Assembly: GCF_014673495.1 (NCBI RefSeq)
Contig: NZ_CP051006.1
Coordinates: 5,270,001-5,334,000, forward strand
From: Streptomyces griseofuscus
GTDB lineage: Bacteria > Actinomycetota > Actinomycetes > Streptomycetales > Streptomycetaceae
Reading direction: 5' to 3'
DNA: 64,000 nucleotides
A program made the position numbers and the translations under genes. Below, piece by piece: positions 7,282 to 14,849 of the stretch (its first letter is position 1; each line of letters opens with the position of its first letter). The notes beneath the pieces are model-generated. The model was not told the DNA's origin and did no database searches. It worked only from the letters and a program-made list of their open reading frames with translations.

Positions 7282-7364
7282 TGAGGCAGGCGGCTACGTT
7301 GCATCGGCAGCCGCTGACGCTAGTCAACAGACTGCTAGCGCCTCGGTTGAGAGTGTGCAGCGCA

Positions 7365-7826
7365 TCAAGAACTGCTGGTGTCGGTGTGCAGCTTTTCTAG
7401 CGACTGTGCGATTAGCGACAGGATGGGGGGTTCTACTCCTAGCCTGCGCGCGAGATCGTGCACGGCTTCCCTCAGGTAGGGGTACACAACCGCTACTCCG
7501 ATGCGTTGCGTGAAGCCTGCTTGCACGCCCTCGTCGGTGGGTAGCTCCCCGGTTATCACAAAAGCAGCCGCAGCATCGGCCCTGAACTGCGCTTCTGACG
7601 TGCGAAGCTCAAGCCGGCAGCGAACCTGGATCTGATCGCTGTCAGCACGGAACCACACCTTCATGGTGGTGCCGTCCGGGGGAGGCAACTTGGACACGTC
7701 ATCGACGCCGAGCCTGGCCCCGTGCAACTCCAAGAAGACAACGTCCTGCAACTCGGCGTTGTCGATCAGTGTGCCAAGCTCGGGTCCTTTGATGGGCTGT
7801 TTGGCTCTCTCTTGCTTGCGTGTCAC
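7365..7826 (-). CDS. SecB-like chaperone of a TAC module
   Basis: The start is GTG 7826, which overlaps the antitoxin stop as GTGA, so translation is probably coupled. The 153-residue protein has SecB-type features: a run of beta strands (QDVVFLELHGARLGV, MKVWFRADSDQIQVRCRLEL, AAAAFVITGEL) and then the diagnostic C-terminal helix VVYPYLREAVHDLARRLG followed by PPILSLIA. This corresponds to the PYxRE...DL...PP signature of SecB. Actinobacteria have no general SecB; SecB-like proteins there (Rv1957 of M. tuberculosis) usually guard an antitoxin. Position as third gene after a toxin and an antitoxin fits that role. Confidence 0.8.
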   Translation of the reverse strand: MTRKQERAKQPIKGPELGTLIDNAELQDVVFLELHGARLGVDDVSKLPPPDGTTMKVWFRADSDQIQVRCRLELRTSEAQFRADAAAAFVITGELPTDEGVQAGFTQRIGVAVVYPYLREAVHDLARRLGVEPPILSLIAQSLEKLHTDTSSS

Positions 7827-8230
7827 CGAGCCCCCACGGCTCCCTCTGTTGCGGTCCACGGAGCGAGTACAGGCGAGTGTGCAGCCGACCTATGGGCCAG
7901 ACGCACAGGCAGCTCGGCTGCCTTGCGCCACGTCGGGGCAAGGTTCGCTCCGGACGCGTCAAGCATTGTGCAGAGCCGAGCGCCCACGGCCCTTGCGTAG
8001 CGCTGGAGTGTTGAGTACCGGGCATTGCCGCCGACTCGCTCAAAGTCGGACACTACGGACTGACTCGTCTCCATATAGGCCGCTACGTCTTGCTGGGTCA
8101 GACCCCGACGCTTGCGCAGCACCACCAGCGACTCGACAAGAGCTGCGTATGCCTCAGCGTCCTCGATCTCAGTGGCAGTCCTGGGGTCGTCCGGGTCGAT
8201 GCCAAGCAGCTCATCCAGTGCAGGCGCCAT
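7823..8230 (-). CDS. XRE-family antitoxin with C-terminal extension (HigA-like)
   Basis: The ATG at 8230 is preferred because GAGGGGAG lies 9 bases upstream. A longer frame from GTG 8323 would overlap the toxin gene and read through a palindrome at 8261-8282. The 135-residue protein has a helix-turn-helix at about 36-85 (LRKRRGLTQQDVAAYMETSQ, SVVSDFERVGG, RYARAVGARL). The tail of about 50 residues (from TMLDASGANLAPTW to the end) is longer than in plain HigA proteins and is where a chaperone-addiction region would lie. It should neutralise the upstream toxin and repress the operon. Confidence 0.8.
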   Translation of the reverse strand: MAPALDELLGIDPDDPRTATEIEDAEAYAALVESLVVLRKRRGLTQQDVAAYMETSQSVVSDFERVGGNARYSTLQRYARAVGARLCTMLDASGANLAPTWRKAAELPVRLAHRSAAHSPVLAPWTATEGAVGAR

Positions 8231-8260
8231 CGCATCCATCTCCCCTCGGCGTGTAGCTAC

Positions 8261-8282
8261 AGTATCGCCCAAACCCGATACT
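8261..8282 (-). promoter_or_regulatory. Candidate operator between toxin and antitoxin genes
   Basis: AGTATCG (8261-8267), an 8-bp spacer and CGATACT (8276-8282) form a perfect 7-bp inverted repeat, next to the palindrome GTAGCTAC at 8253-8260. It lies 31 bases upstream of the preferred antitoxin start. That is a natural place for an autoregulated internal promoter. Binding by the XRE antitoxin is inferred. Confidence 0.5.
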
Positions 8283-8295
8283 CGTGAACCCTGTA

Positions 8296-8652
8296 TCAAG
8301 CCTCTGTGCGTCTCTTTCGCCACTCTTTGAGGCGGCGATTCGCGGTGAGTTTCTGGACGGGTGGGGTGGCTTGCGTCTTCTTCTGGAAGAAGCTGAGACC
8401 CAGGAGGACCAGCCCATCCTCGACCTCTGCGTACAGCAGTCGAAAGATCCTATGATCGCCGTCTAGGCGAACTTCCAAGAGGTCTCCTCCCAGGTTCTTG
8501 ACATCACCCGAGAGGGTCTGGCGAAGGCGCACGCGCTCCATCAAGGTGCGGAGCTTGGCCTTCTCGGCCTTGTTGAGCTTGCACTTGGCGATGTCCTTCT
8601 GCACTGGACAGGCGCCACTCTCAGTGGTGTAGAAGTCCCACTTGCGTGCCAA
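8296..8652 (-). CDS. HigB/RelE-like toxin (phage Gp49-like family)
   Basis: This 118-residue basic protein belongs to the PF05973 (Gp49/HigB) type of mRNA interferases. Signs are WDFYTTESGACPVQKDI at the start, LEVRLDGDHRIFRLLYAEVE with the catalytic-site arginine region, then LLGLSFFQKKTQATP and a final helix ending RRLKEWRKRR. Such toxins cleave mRNA on the ribosome. The only in-frame start fitting the conserved N-terminus is TTG 8652, a rare start that would keep expression low. The antitoxin and SecB-like genes follow, the same order as HigB-HigA-chaperone in M. tuberculosis Rv1955-Rv1957. Confidence 0.82.
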   Translation of the reverse strand: MARKWDFYTTESGACPVQKDIAKCKLNKAEKAKLRTLMERVRLRQTLSGDVKNLGGDLLEVRLDGDHRIFRLLYAEVEDGLVLLGLSFFQKKTQATPPVQKLTANRRLKEWRKRRTEA

Positions 8653-8925
8653 GGCCCACCCCGTTCACACCCGCTCCCCATGCGTATCCACGAAGGCTAC
8701 CGGGCTACCGAGTGGGTGCGCGATGCTCCGGTGCACGTTAGTCGCGTCTGCCAGCATCGTGGTGTCGCCGACGGTGCCGACCACGCTTCTTCAGGGCGCT
8801 CAGGTGACATCCGCCCCTGACATCAACGCCCACGGACAGGGGCAGACAGTGACGGTCCCGTACGACTATCGTCACAGGCCAGTGAGCCTGCTCACCTGCG
8901 CCTCTGCCGTCGTTACGAGAATGGG

Positions 8926-9615
8926 ATGATGTCGTTTATGAAGGGACGAGTCCTTGTCGTCGACGACGACACCGCACTGGCCGAGATGCTCGGCATCGTG
9001 CTGCGTGGTGAAGGTTTTGAGCCGTCTTTCGTAGCCGACGGCGACAAGGCGCTGGCCGCGTTCCGTGAGAGCAAGCCCGATCTGGTGCTGCTGGACCTGA
9101 TGCTGCCCGGACGGGACGGCATCGAGGTGTGCCGGCTGATCCGCGCCGAGTCCGGCGTGCCGATCGTGATGCTCACGGCCAAGAGCGACACCGTGGATGT
9201 CGTGGTCGGCCTGGAGTCGGGCGCGGACGACTACATCGTCAAGCCGTTCAAGCCGAAGGAGCTGGTGGCGCGGATCCGGGCGCGGCTGCGGCGTTCCGAG
9301 GAGCCGGCACCCGAGCAGCTGACCATCGGTGACCTGGTCATCGACGTGGCCGGGCACTCGGTGAAGCGGGACGGGCAGTCGATCGCGCTGACCCCGCTGG
9401 AGTTCGACCTGCTGGTCGCGCTCGCCCGCAAGCCCTGGCAGGTCTTCACCCGCGAGGTGCTGCTGGAACAGGTGTGGGGCTACCGCCACGCCGCCGACAC
9501 CCGCCTGGTCAATGTGCATGTCCAGCGGCTGCGCTCCAAGGTCGAGAAGGACCCGGAGCGGCCGGAGATCGTGGTGACCGTCCGTGGTGTCGGTTACAAG
9601 GCGGGACCGAGCTGA
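8926..9615 (+). CDS. mtrA: Response regulator MtrA
   Basis: This 229-residue OmpR-family regulator has a receiver domain (3-120) with acidic pocket VVDDD, phosphoacceptor D57 in VLLDLMLPGRDG, T in MLTAKSD and K in IVKPFKPKE. A winged-helix output domain follows (about 135-226, ALTPLEFDLLVALARKP, RLVNVHVQRLRSKVE). MtrA controls development, cell-wall and antibiotic genes in Streptomyces and is paired with MtrB and the lipoprotein LpqB, both directly downstream here. The start MMSFMKGRVLV could be any of three close ATGs. The near-identity to known Streptomyces MtrA makes the symbol safe. Confidence 0.97.
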   Translation: MMSFMKGRVLVVDDDTALAEMLGIVLRGEGFEPSFVADGDKALAAFRESKPDLVLLDLMLPGRDGIEVCRLIRAESGVPIVMLTAKSDTVDVVVGLESGADDYIVKPFKPKELVARIRARLRRSEEPAPEQLTIGDLVIDVAGHSVKRDGQSIALTPLEFDLLVALARKPWQVFTREVLLEQVWGYRHAADTRLVNVHVQRLRSKVEKDPERPEIVVTVRGVGYKAGPS

Positions 9616-9616
9616 C

Positions 9617-11722
9617 ATGTCCGGGGACAGTGTCGCTTCGGGGTCCGGCATGCCCGGGGACCGTCCGAAGCGGCCTGTCGGCCGGACGGCGGCGGGTACA
9701 CGCTTGAGGCGCCTCTTCGAGGGCGGACTGCTTCAGGGCGGGGTGCAGGGCAGCCCGGTCCTGCGGCTCTTCCTGCGCTGGGTGCGCCGTCCGCTGCTGC
9801 CGGTGATGCGGCTGTGGCGGCGCAACATCCAGCTCAGGGTCGTCGCCACCACGCTGCTGATGTCACTGGGCGTCGTCCTGCTGCTCGGCTTCGTCGTGAT
9901 CGGGCAGGTGCGCAACGGCCTGCTGGACGCGAAGGTGCGGGCCTCGCAGAGCCAGGCCACGGGCGGTTTCGCGGTGGCCAAGCAGCGCGCCGACGAGGCG
10001 GCGGGCACCAACGGCACGGGCACCGCTACCGCCGACGGCAGCACGGACGGCACCGCGGGCCCGGACGGCCGGTCCACGCAGAACGTCATCCAGTGGATGA
10101 GCGACCTCGTGGAATCGCTGTCCAGCGGCGGCGCGGGCGCCTTCGACGTGGTGACGCTGCCCGTCGACGACGACAGCGGCGGCGGCCGCAGCCCGCGCGG
10201 CTCCGGCAACGTCAACCCGACCTCCAGCATCCCCTCCGACCTGCGTGACCGGGTCAACAACGGCACGACGGCCGCCCAGAGCTACACCCGGATCATCTAC
10301 TCCAACGGCAAGGACGCGCAGCCCGCGCTGGTCATCGGCAAGCAGGTCAACGACCCGAACGGGCGGCCGTACGAGCTGTACTACCTCTTCCCGCTCACAC
10401 AGGAGGAGAAGTCCCTCAGCCTGGTCAAGGGCACCCTGGCGACGGCAGGGCTGTTCGTCGTCGTACTGCTGGGCGCCATCGCCTGGCTGGTGGTGCGGCA
10501 GGTCGTCACACCGGTGCGGATGGCGGCCGGGATCGCCGAGCGGCTGTCCGCCGGTCAGCTCCAGGAGCGCATGAAGGTCACCGGCGAGGACGACATCGCC
10601 CGGTTGGGCGAGGCGTTCAACAAGATGGCGCAGAACCTCCAGAGCAAGATCCAGCAGCTGGAGGACCTGTCGCGGATGCAGCGCCGGTTCGTCTCGGATG
10701 TCTCGCACGAACTGCGCACCCCGCTGACGACGGTCCGGATGGCCGCCGATGTCATCCATGAGGCCCGCGAGGACTTCGACCCGGTGACCGCGCGCTCCGC
10801 CGAGCTGCTTGCCGACCAGCTGGACCGCTTCGAGTCGCTGCTCGCGGACCTGCTGGAGATCAGTCGCTTCGACGCGGGAGCCGCGGCCCTGGAGGCCGAG
10901 CCGATCGACCTCAGGGAGGTCGTACGGCGCGTGGTGGGCGGTGCCGAGCCGCTCGCCGAGCGCAAGGGCACCCGGATACGGGTGGTCGGCGACCTCCAGC
11001 CCGTGGTCGCCGAGGCCGACGCCCGGCGGGTGGAGCGGGTGCTGCGCAATCTCGTCGTCAACGCCGTCGAGCACGGTGAGGGCAAGGACGTCATCGTCAA
11101 GCTGGCCTCGGCCGGCGGCGCGGTCGCCGTCGCGGTGCGCGACTACGGCGTCGGGCTGAAGCCGGGCGAGGCGACCCGTGTGTTCAGCCGCTTCTGGCGG
11201 GCCGACCCGGCCCGCGCCCGCACCACCGGCGGCACCGGCCTCGGGCTGTCGATCGCCCTGGAGGACGCGCGGCTGCACGGCGGCTGGCTCCAGGCATGGG
11301 GGGAGCCGGGCGGCGGTTCGCAGTTCCGGCTGACGCTTCCCAGGACCGCGGACGAGCCGCTGCGGGGCTCGCCGATACCGCTGGAGCCCAAGGACGCGCG
11401 CCGCAGGCGCCGCCCCGACGACTCGGGGACGCCCTGCACGGAGAAGCGGGCGACCGTTCCGGCGCAGCAGCGCGGCGGCCATGCGCCCGCGCTGCCCCCG
11501 CGCGCCCCCGTCGCGCCCACCGCCGACCCGACCGCGCTGCCGGGCAACGGCAATGGCACGCGCGTGGTGCCCCGGACCACGGGGCCGGTACGGCGCCCGG
11601 AGGAACGGCCCGCCGCGGATCCGGGGGCGGACAGCGGGGCCGTACGACCGGGATCCGATCGGCGGGGGACAGCGCGGCCGGAGGATTCGACCGAGGCAGG
11701 GGAGGCATTTCGTGGGCGCTGA
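9617..11722 (+). CDS. mtrB: Sensor histidine kinase MtrB
   Basis: The start is ATG 9617, one base after the mtrA stop. The 701-residue protein has a basic cytoplasmic head, a first membrane segment near 73-96, an extracytoplasmic sensor of about 175 residues rich in Gly/Ser/Thr, and a second segment near 275-297. HAMP and HisKA regions follow (FVSDVSHELRTPLTTVRM, phosphoacceptor His about 364), then HATPase_c (NLVVNAVEHG, DYGVGLKPG, GGTGLGLSIALED). The C-terminal tail of about 120 residues is proline-, arginine- and alanine-rich and looks disordered. It phosphorylates MtrA and is expected to be modulated by LpqB. Confidence 0.96.
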   Translation: MSGDSVASGSGMPGDRPKRPVGRTAAGTRLRRLFEGGLLQGGVQGSPVLRLFLRWVRRPLLPVMRLWRRNIQLRVVATTLLMSLGVVLLLGFVVIGQVRNGLLDAKVRASQSQATGGFAVAKQRADEAAGTNGTGTATADGSTDGTAGPDGRSTQNVIQWMSDLVESLSSGGAGAFDVVTLPVDDDSGGGRSPRGSGNVNPTSSIPSDLRDRVNNGTTAAQSYTRIIYSNGKDAQPALVIGKQVNDPNGRPYELYYLFPLTQEEKSLSLVKGTLATAGLFVVVLLGAIAWLVVRQVVTPVRMAAGIAERLSAGQLQERMKVTGEDDIARLGEAFNKMAQNLQSKIQQLEDLSRMQRRFVSDVSHELRTPLTTVRMAADVIHEAREDFDPVTARSAELLADQLDRFESLLADLLEISRFDAGAAALEAEPIDLREVVRRVVGGAEPLAERKGTRIRVVGDLQPVVAEADARRVERVLRNLVVNAVEHGEGKDVIVKLASAGGAVAVAVRDYGVGLKPGEATRVFSRFWRADPARARTTGGTGLGLSIALEDARLHGGWLQAWGEPGGGSQFRLTLPRTADEPLRGSPIPLEPKDARRRRRPDDSGTPCTEKRATVPAQQRGGHAPALPPRAPVAPTADPTALPGNGNGTRVVPRTTGPVRRPEERPAADPGADSGAVRPGSDRRGTARPEDSTEAGEAFRGR

Positions 11723-13544
11723 CCGCGAGGGGGGCGCCCGGCGGAAGTCGTGGCGCGCGGCGGCGTACACCGCCTTGGGGGTCGTTCTGCTGGCCGGGTG
11801 CGCCTCGATGCCCGACAGCGGTGATCTGCGGGACGTGGAGTCCACGCCCCGGCAGGACACCGGGGTACGGGTGTTCGCCATGCCGCCTTCCGAGGATGCC
11901 AAGCCGGGCGTGATCATGCAGGGCTTCCTGGAGGCGCTGACCAGCGACGACCCGGCGTACGACACCGCCCGCAAGTACCTGACGGACGACGCCGCGCGCA
12001 CCTGGCGGCCGGAGGAGTCGACCACGGTGCTCGCGAACGGGCCGAGCATCGAGACCGACTGCCGCCAGGGCAGCCGGGAGACGGCCAAGAGCGTCACCTG
12101 TGTGCTGAGCGGCACCCAGGTGGCCACCGTCGACTCGGAACAGGCTTACGAGCCCGCGGCCGGCACCTACCGCAAGAAGGTGCATCTGAGCCAGGACAGC
12201 AAGACCGGGCAGTGGCGCATCGACGAGCTGCCCGACGGCGTGGTCATGGGCAAGTCGGACTTCCAGCGCAACTACACGTCCGTCGACAAGTACTACTTCG
12301 CCTCCGGTACGGCGGTCGGGTCGGCCGGGGAGCCGGTGGCGGTCGCCGATCCGGTGTTCGTGCGCAGCAAGGTCGACGCGATGACGCGGATGATCCGCTC
12401 GGTGCTGGAAGGACCGTCCGAATGGCTCGGTCCGGTGGTGCGCTCCAGTTTTCCGACCGGTACGGCCCTCCAGAAGGGCGTGTCCGGGTTGGCGCCGGAC
12501 GACCAGAACCGGCTGACGGTGCCCCTGAACCTCAAGGAGTCGCGGGTCTCGGCGTCCAAGTGCACCGAGATGGCCACCCAGCTGCTGTTCACGCTGCGGA
12601 ACCTGGCGCCGACCCTGGAATCCGTCGAGTTGCAGGGCACCGGCGGCCACCGGCTGTGCGATCTGACCGAGCAGCGCGCCGAGTCCGCCGCCTGGCACGG
12701 CTCGTCCAAGCGGCCCGAATACCTGTACTACGTCGACGGCAAGCACCGGCTGGTGCAGATGCCGACCGGGAGCACCGGCACCGGGGCGGTGCAGGTTCCG
12801 GGCGCGCTCGGCGAGGGCGACAAGACGCTCCAGTCGGTGGCCGTCTCGCGGGACGAGCGCAGCGTGGCCGCGGTCGACGACTACGGCGCGACGCTGCGCG
12901 TGACATCGCTGACCGCGGACGGCTCCCTCGGCAGCGCGCTGGTCACCAGCAAGGGCCCGACGCCCGCCGACCGGCTGACCACACCCAGCTGGGACGCGCG
13001 CGGCGACCTGTGGGTGGCCGACCGCGACCCGCAGGCCACGGGTCTGTACGTCGTGGAGCACGGCGTCGCCAAGGCGGAGAAGGTCACCGTCCCGTCCCTG
13101 CCCGGCCGGATCAAGGACGTCCGGGTGGCCGCCGACGGAGTGCGGATCGCGCTGGTCGTGGAGAAGGACGGCAAGCAGTCCCTGCAAATCGGCCGGATCG
13201 AGCGCGAGGACCGGCCCGGAGAGGCGCCCTCGGTGGTCGAACTCCGTCCCGCCGCGCCCGACTTGGAGCAGGTCAGCGCCATGACCTGGGCCGGGGACAG
13301 CCAGCTGCTGGTGGTCGGGCAGGAACAGGGCGGTGTGCAGCAGATGCGCTACGTCCAGGTCGACGGCGCCACGCTCGACGGTCCGGCGCCCGGCGCGCTG
13401 CCCGGAGTGAAGGCGATCGCCGCCTCCGAGGACGACCGGGTGCCCCTGGTGGCCTACTCGGACGACGGGATCGTCCGGCTGCCGACCGGGACGCAGTGGC
13501 AGAAGGTCGACAAGGACGGGACGGCACCGGTCTATCCGGGCTGA
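11712..13544 (+). CDS. lpqB: Lipoprotein LpqB
   Basis: GTG 11712, after GGGAGG, overlaps the mtrB end by 11 bases, so the two are translationally coupled. The 610-residue protein has a signal peptide and lipobox LLAGC with Cys30 as the lipidated residue. A GerMN-type domain lies in the first half, and a beta-propeller-like C-terminal half carries repeated strand motifs (LVQMPTGSTG, SVAVSRDERSVAAV, DLWVADRDPQATGLYVV). LpqB sits outside the membrane and modulates MtrB signalling in actinobacteria. The mtrA-mtrB-lpqB order is conserved across the phylum. Confidence 0.95.
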   Translation: MGADREGGARRKSWRAAAYTALGVVLLAGCASMPDSGDLRDVESTPRQDTGVRVFAMPPSEDAKPGVIMQGFLEALTSDDPAYDTARKYLTDDAARTWRPEESTTVLANGPSIETDCRQGSRETAKSVTCVLSGTQVATVDSEQAYEPAAGTYRKKVHLSQDSKTGQWRIDELPDGVVMGKSDFQRNYTSVDKYYFASGTAVGSAGEPVAVADPVFVRSKVDAMTRMIRSVLEGPSEWLGPVVRSSFPTGTALQKGVSGLAPDDQNRLTVPLNLKESRVSASKCTEMATQLLFTLRNLAPTLESVELQGTGGHRLCDLTEQRAESAAWHGSSKRPEYLYYVDGKHRLVQMPTGSTGTGAVQVPGALGEGDKTLQSVAVSRDERSVAAVDDYGATLRVTSLTADGSLGSALVTSKGPTPADRLTTPSWDARGDLWVADRDPQATGLYVVEHGVAKAEKVTVPSLPGRIKDVRVAADGVRIALVVEKDGKQSLQIGRIEREDRPGEAPSVVELRPAAPDLEQVSAMTWAGDSQLLVVGQEQGGVQQMRYVQVDGATLDGPAPGALPGVKAIAASEDDRVPLVAYSDDGIVRLPTGTQWQKVDKDGTAPVYPG

Positions 13545-13626
13545 CACGGCTGACAGGGCCGACGGCGCTGGTCGAAAGAGCCTGGCCGAGGACGCCGGCC
13601 CCAGCCCGGCAAACGGCCCGTGCGAG

Positions 13627-13649
13627 TTATCCACAGGCCGTTGTCCACA
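13627..13649. promoter_or_regulatory. Two tandem DnaA-box-like sites
   Basis: TTATCCACA (13627-13635) and TTGTCCACA (13641-13649) lie in the same orientation, 14 bases apart, in the lpqB-comF gap. TTGTCCACA is the preferred Streptomyces DnaA box and TTATCCACA is the E. coli R1/R4-type consensus. The match is seen; DnaA binding is inferred. Confidence 0.6.
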
Positions 13650-13689
13650 GGGGTGGTGGGCCGGCTCCGGCCTTGGCACAGTGGTGGTC

Positions 13690-14535
13690 ATGCGGGGGTG
13701 GTGGCGGGACCTCACCGACCTGGTGCTGCCGGCCGACTGCGCGGGCTGTGGAGCACCTCGTACGACGCTCTGCGCGCGCTGCCGGACCGCGCTGGCCGGA
13801 GGCGCGCCCCGGCGGGTGCGGCCGCAGCCGGAGCCGGCGGGGCTTCCCTCGGTGTACGCGTCGGCGCCGTACGCGGAGGCGGTGCGCGCGCTGCTTCTCG
13901 CACACAAGGAGCGGGGCGCGCTGACGCTCACGGGAGCGCTGGGTGCGGCCCTGGCGGCGGCCGTGCGCGCGGGCCTCGACACGTCGGCCGGGACCGGGAC
14001 TTCGGGGACCGTCGTGCTCGTGCCGGTGCCCTCCGCGCGGTGGGCCGTGCGGGCGCGGGGGCACGATCCGGTACGGCGGATGGCGCTCGCGGCGGCCGGG
14101 GAGCTGCGGCGTACCGGGACACCGGCCCGGGTGGCGGCGGTGCTGCGCCAGCGCAGGCCCGTCGCCGACCAGGCGGGGCTGGACGCGCGGCGGCGACTGG
14201 CGAACATGGCAGGCGCGCTTGCGGTGACGGCGGGCGGCGACCGGCTGCTCGCCGGGGGCCGGGTCGTGCTCGTCGACGACCTCGTCACCACCGGCGCCAG
14301 TCTGGCGGAGGCGGCACGGGCCCTGCGAATCGGAGAGTCAAGAGCTGTGTACAAGAACGCAACTCGGGAAGGAAGGGAGGAACGAAGTACCGGAGGGCCG
14401 GAGAAGGCGAACTGGGAGACAGGGAAGTGGGTGCATGGTGCAGCGAAAAAGACCGCGGCGAGCGCTCTCGGACCACCGCTGCGTGCGGCCGTGATCGCCG
14501 CTCCTGCGGATTCTTTCGAAATAAACAGGAACTGA
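13690..14535 (+). CDS. ComF-family phosphoribosyltransferase-like protein
   Basis: The 281-residue protein is read from ATG 13690; GTG 13681 is possible. It begins with a four-cysteine zinc motif (C17, C20, C28, C31 in CAGCGAPRTTLCARC). A PRTase domain follows with the PRPP-binding loop VVLVDDLVTTGAS at about residues 192-204. ComF proteins support DNA uptake in competent bacteria; the role in Streptomyces is unclear. Just after the PRPP loop the sequence from about residue 215 to 262 (IGESRAVYKNATREGREE onward) looks like an insertion, is coded by lower-GC DNA, and precedes the usual end AAVIAAPADSFEINRN. Confidence 0.85.
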   Translation: MRGWWRDLTDLVLPADCAGCGAPRTTLCARCRTALAGGAPRRVRPQPEPAGLPSVYASAPYAEAVRALLLAHKERGALTLTGALGAALAAAVRAGLDTSAGTGTSGTVVLVPVPSARWAVRARGHDPVRRMALAAAGELRRTGTPARVAAVLRQRRPVADQAGLDARRRLANMAGALAVTAGGDRLLAGGRVVLVDDLVTTGASLAEAARALRIGESRAVYKNATREGREERSTGGPEKANWETGKWVHGAAKKTAASALGPPLRAAVIAAPADSFEINRN

Positions 14536-14541
14536 CCGCCG

Positions 14542-14559
14542 ACCTGCATCGTTGCAGGT
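14542..14559 (+). terminator. Candidate terminator hairpin after comF
   Basis: ACCTGCA, loop TCGT and TGCAGGT form a perfect 7-bp stem 7 bases after the comF stop. There is no strong T-tract. It lies in the 314-bp gap before hpf, in which I recognise no other gene. Confidence 0.45.
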
Positions 14560-14849
14560 AGTGAGAGGGTTTATTCACCTGAACGGAGGTACGCCGCAGT
14601 AGAGGGTGACGACATCCGTCCGGGCGAGATATGTTCGGTTGTGAGGAAAGAGGCGCAGGCCACACCTCTCATATCCGAATGCCGTGCTGCGGGTTTTGCG
14701 CAATCACCCGCGCCGGTGGGGTGGAGATCACGCCCTTGGGGGAGGAGGAGGTGGACGTCACCGAGTCCGAGGTCCGGTGCTCACCGGGCCTGGTGCAAAA
14801 GGGAAATGCTCCGCCGAAGCAGCGGAGCGATCCGGGAACGGAGTTCTGC

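Larger units (their letters stand above)
6511..7364. other. Non-coding accessory stretch with hairpins and a large palindrome
   Basis: No open frame in this 850-bp region has recognisable protein character or a good start site; overlapping frames on both strands look like high-GC noise. Two structures stand out: a 10-bp stem hairpin at 6703-6727 and a 150-bp imperfect palindrome at 7132-7281, listed separately. The region separates the IS630 element from the toxin-antitoxin-chaperone module. It could hold origin, attachment or regulatory sequence of a mobile element. Confidence 0.6.

Noticed and set aside
6617..7513. Overlapping frames on both strands in the IS630-TAC gap
   Set aside because: Composition is random Arg/Pro/Gly/Ser, starts lack ribosome-binding sites and none shows a domain. 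The palindrome at 7132-7281 crosses them without regard to frame.
8653..8925. Possible attachment site or small gene upstream of mtrA
   Set aside because: No tRNA-end-like sequence and no frame with coding character; the 273 bp probably hold the mtrA promoter and the start region of the toxin gene.
11184..14549. 1121-codon minus-strand frame opposite lpqB and comF
   Set aside because: It runs antisense to well-identified genes and has low-complexity content. It is a codon-bias artefact.
14631..14849. N-terminal extension of hpf
   Set aside because: The frame is open, but the extra 73 residues have no similarity to HPF, and GTG 14850 has a suitable upstream site and starts exactly at the conserved MDIVVKGRKTE.
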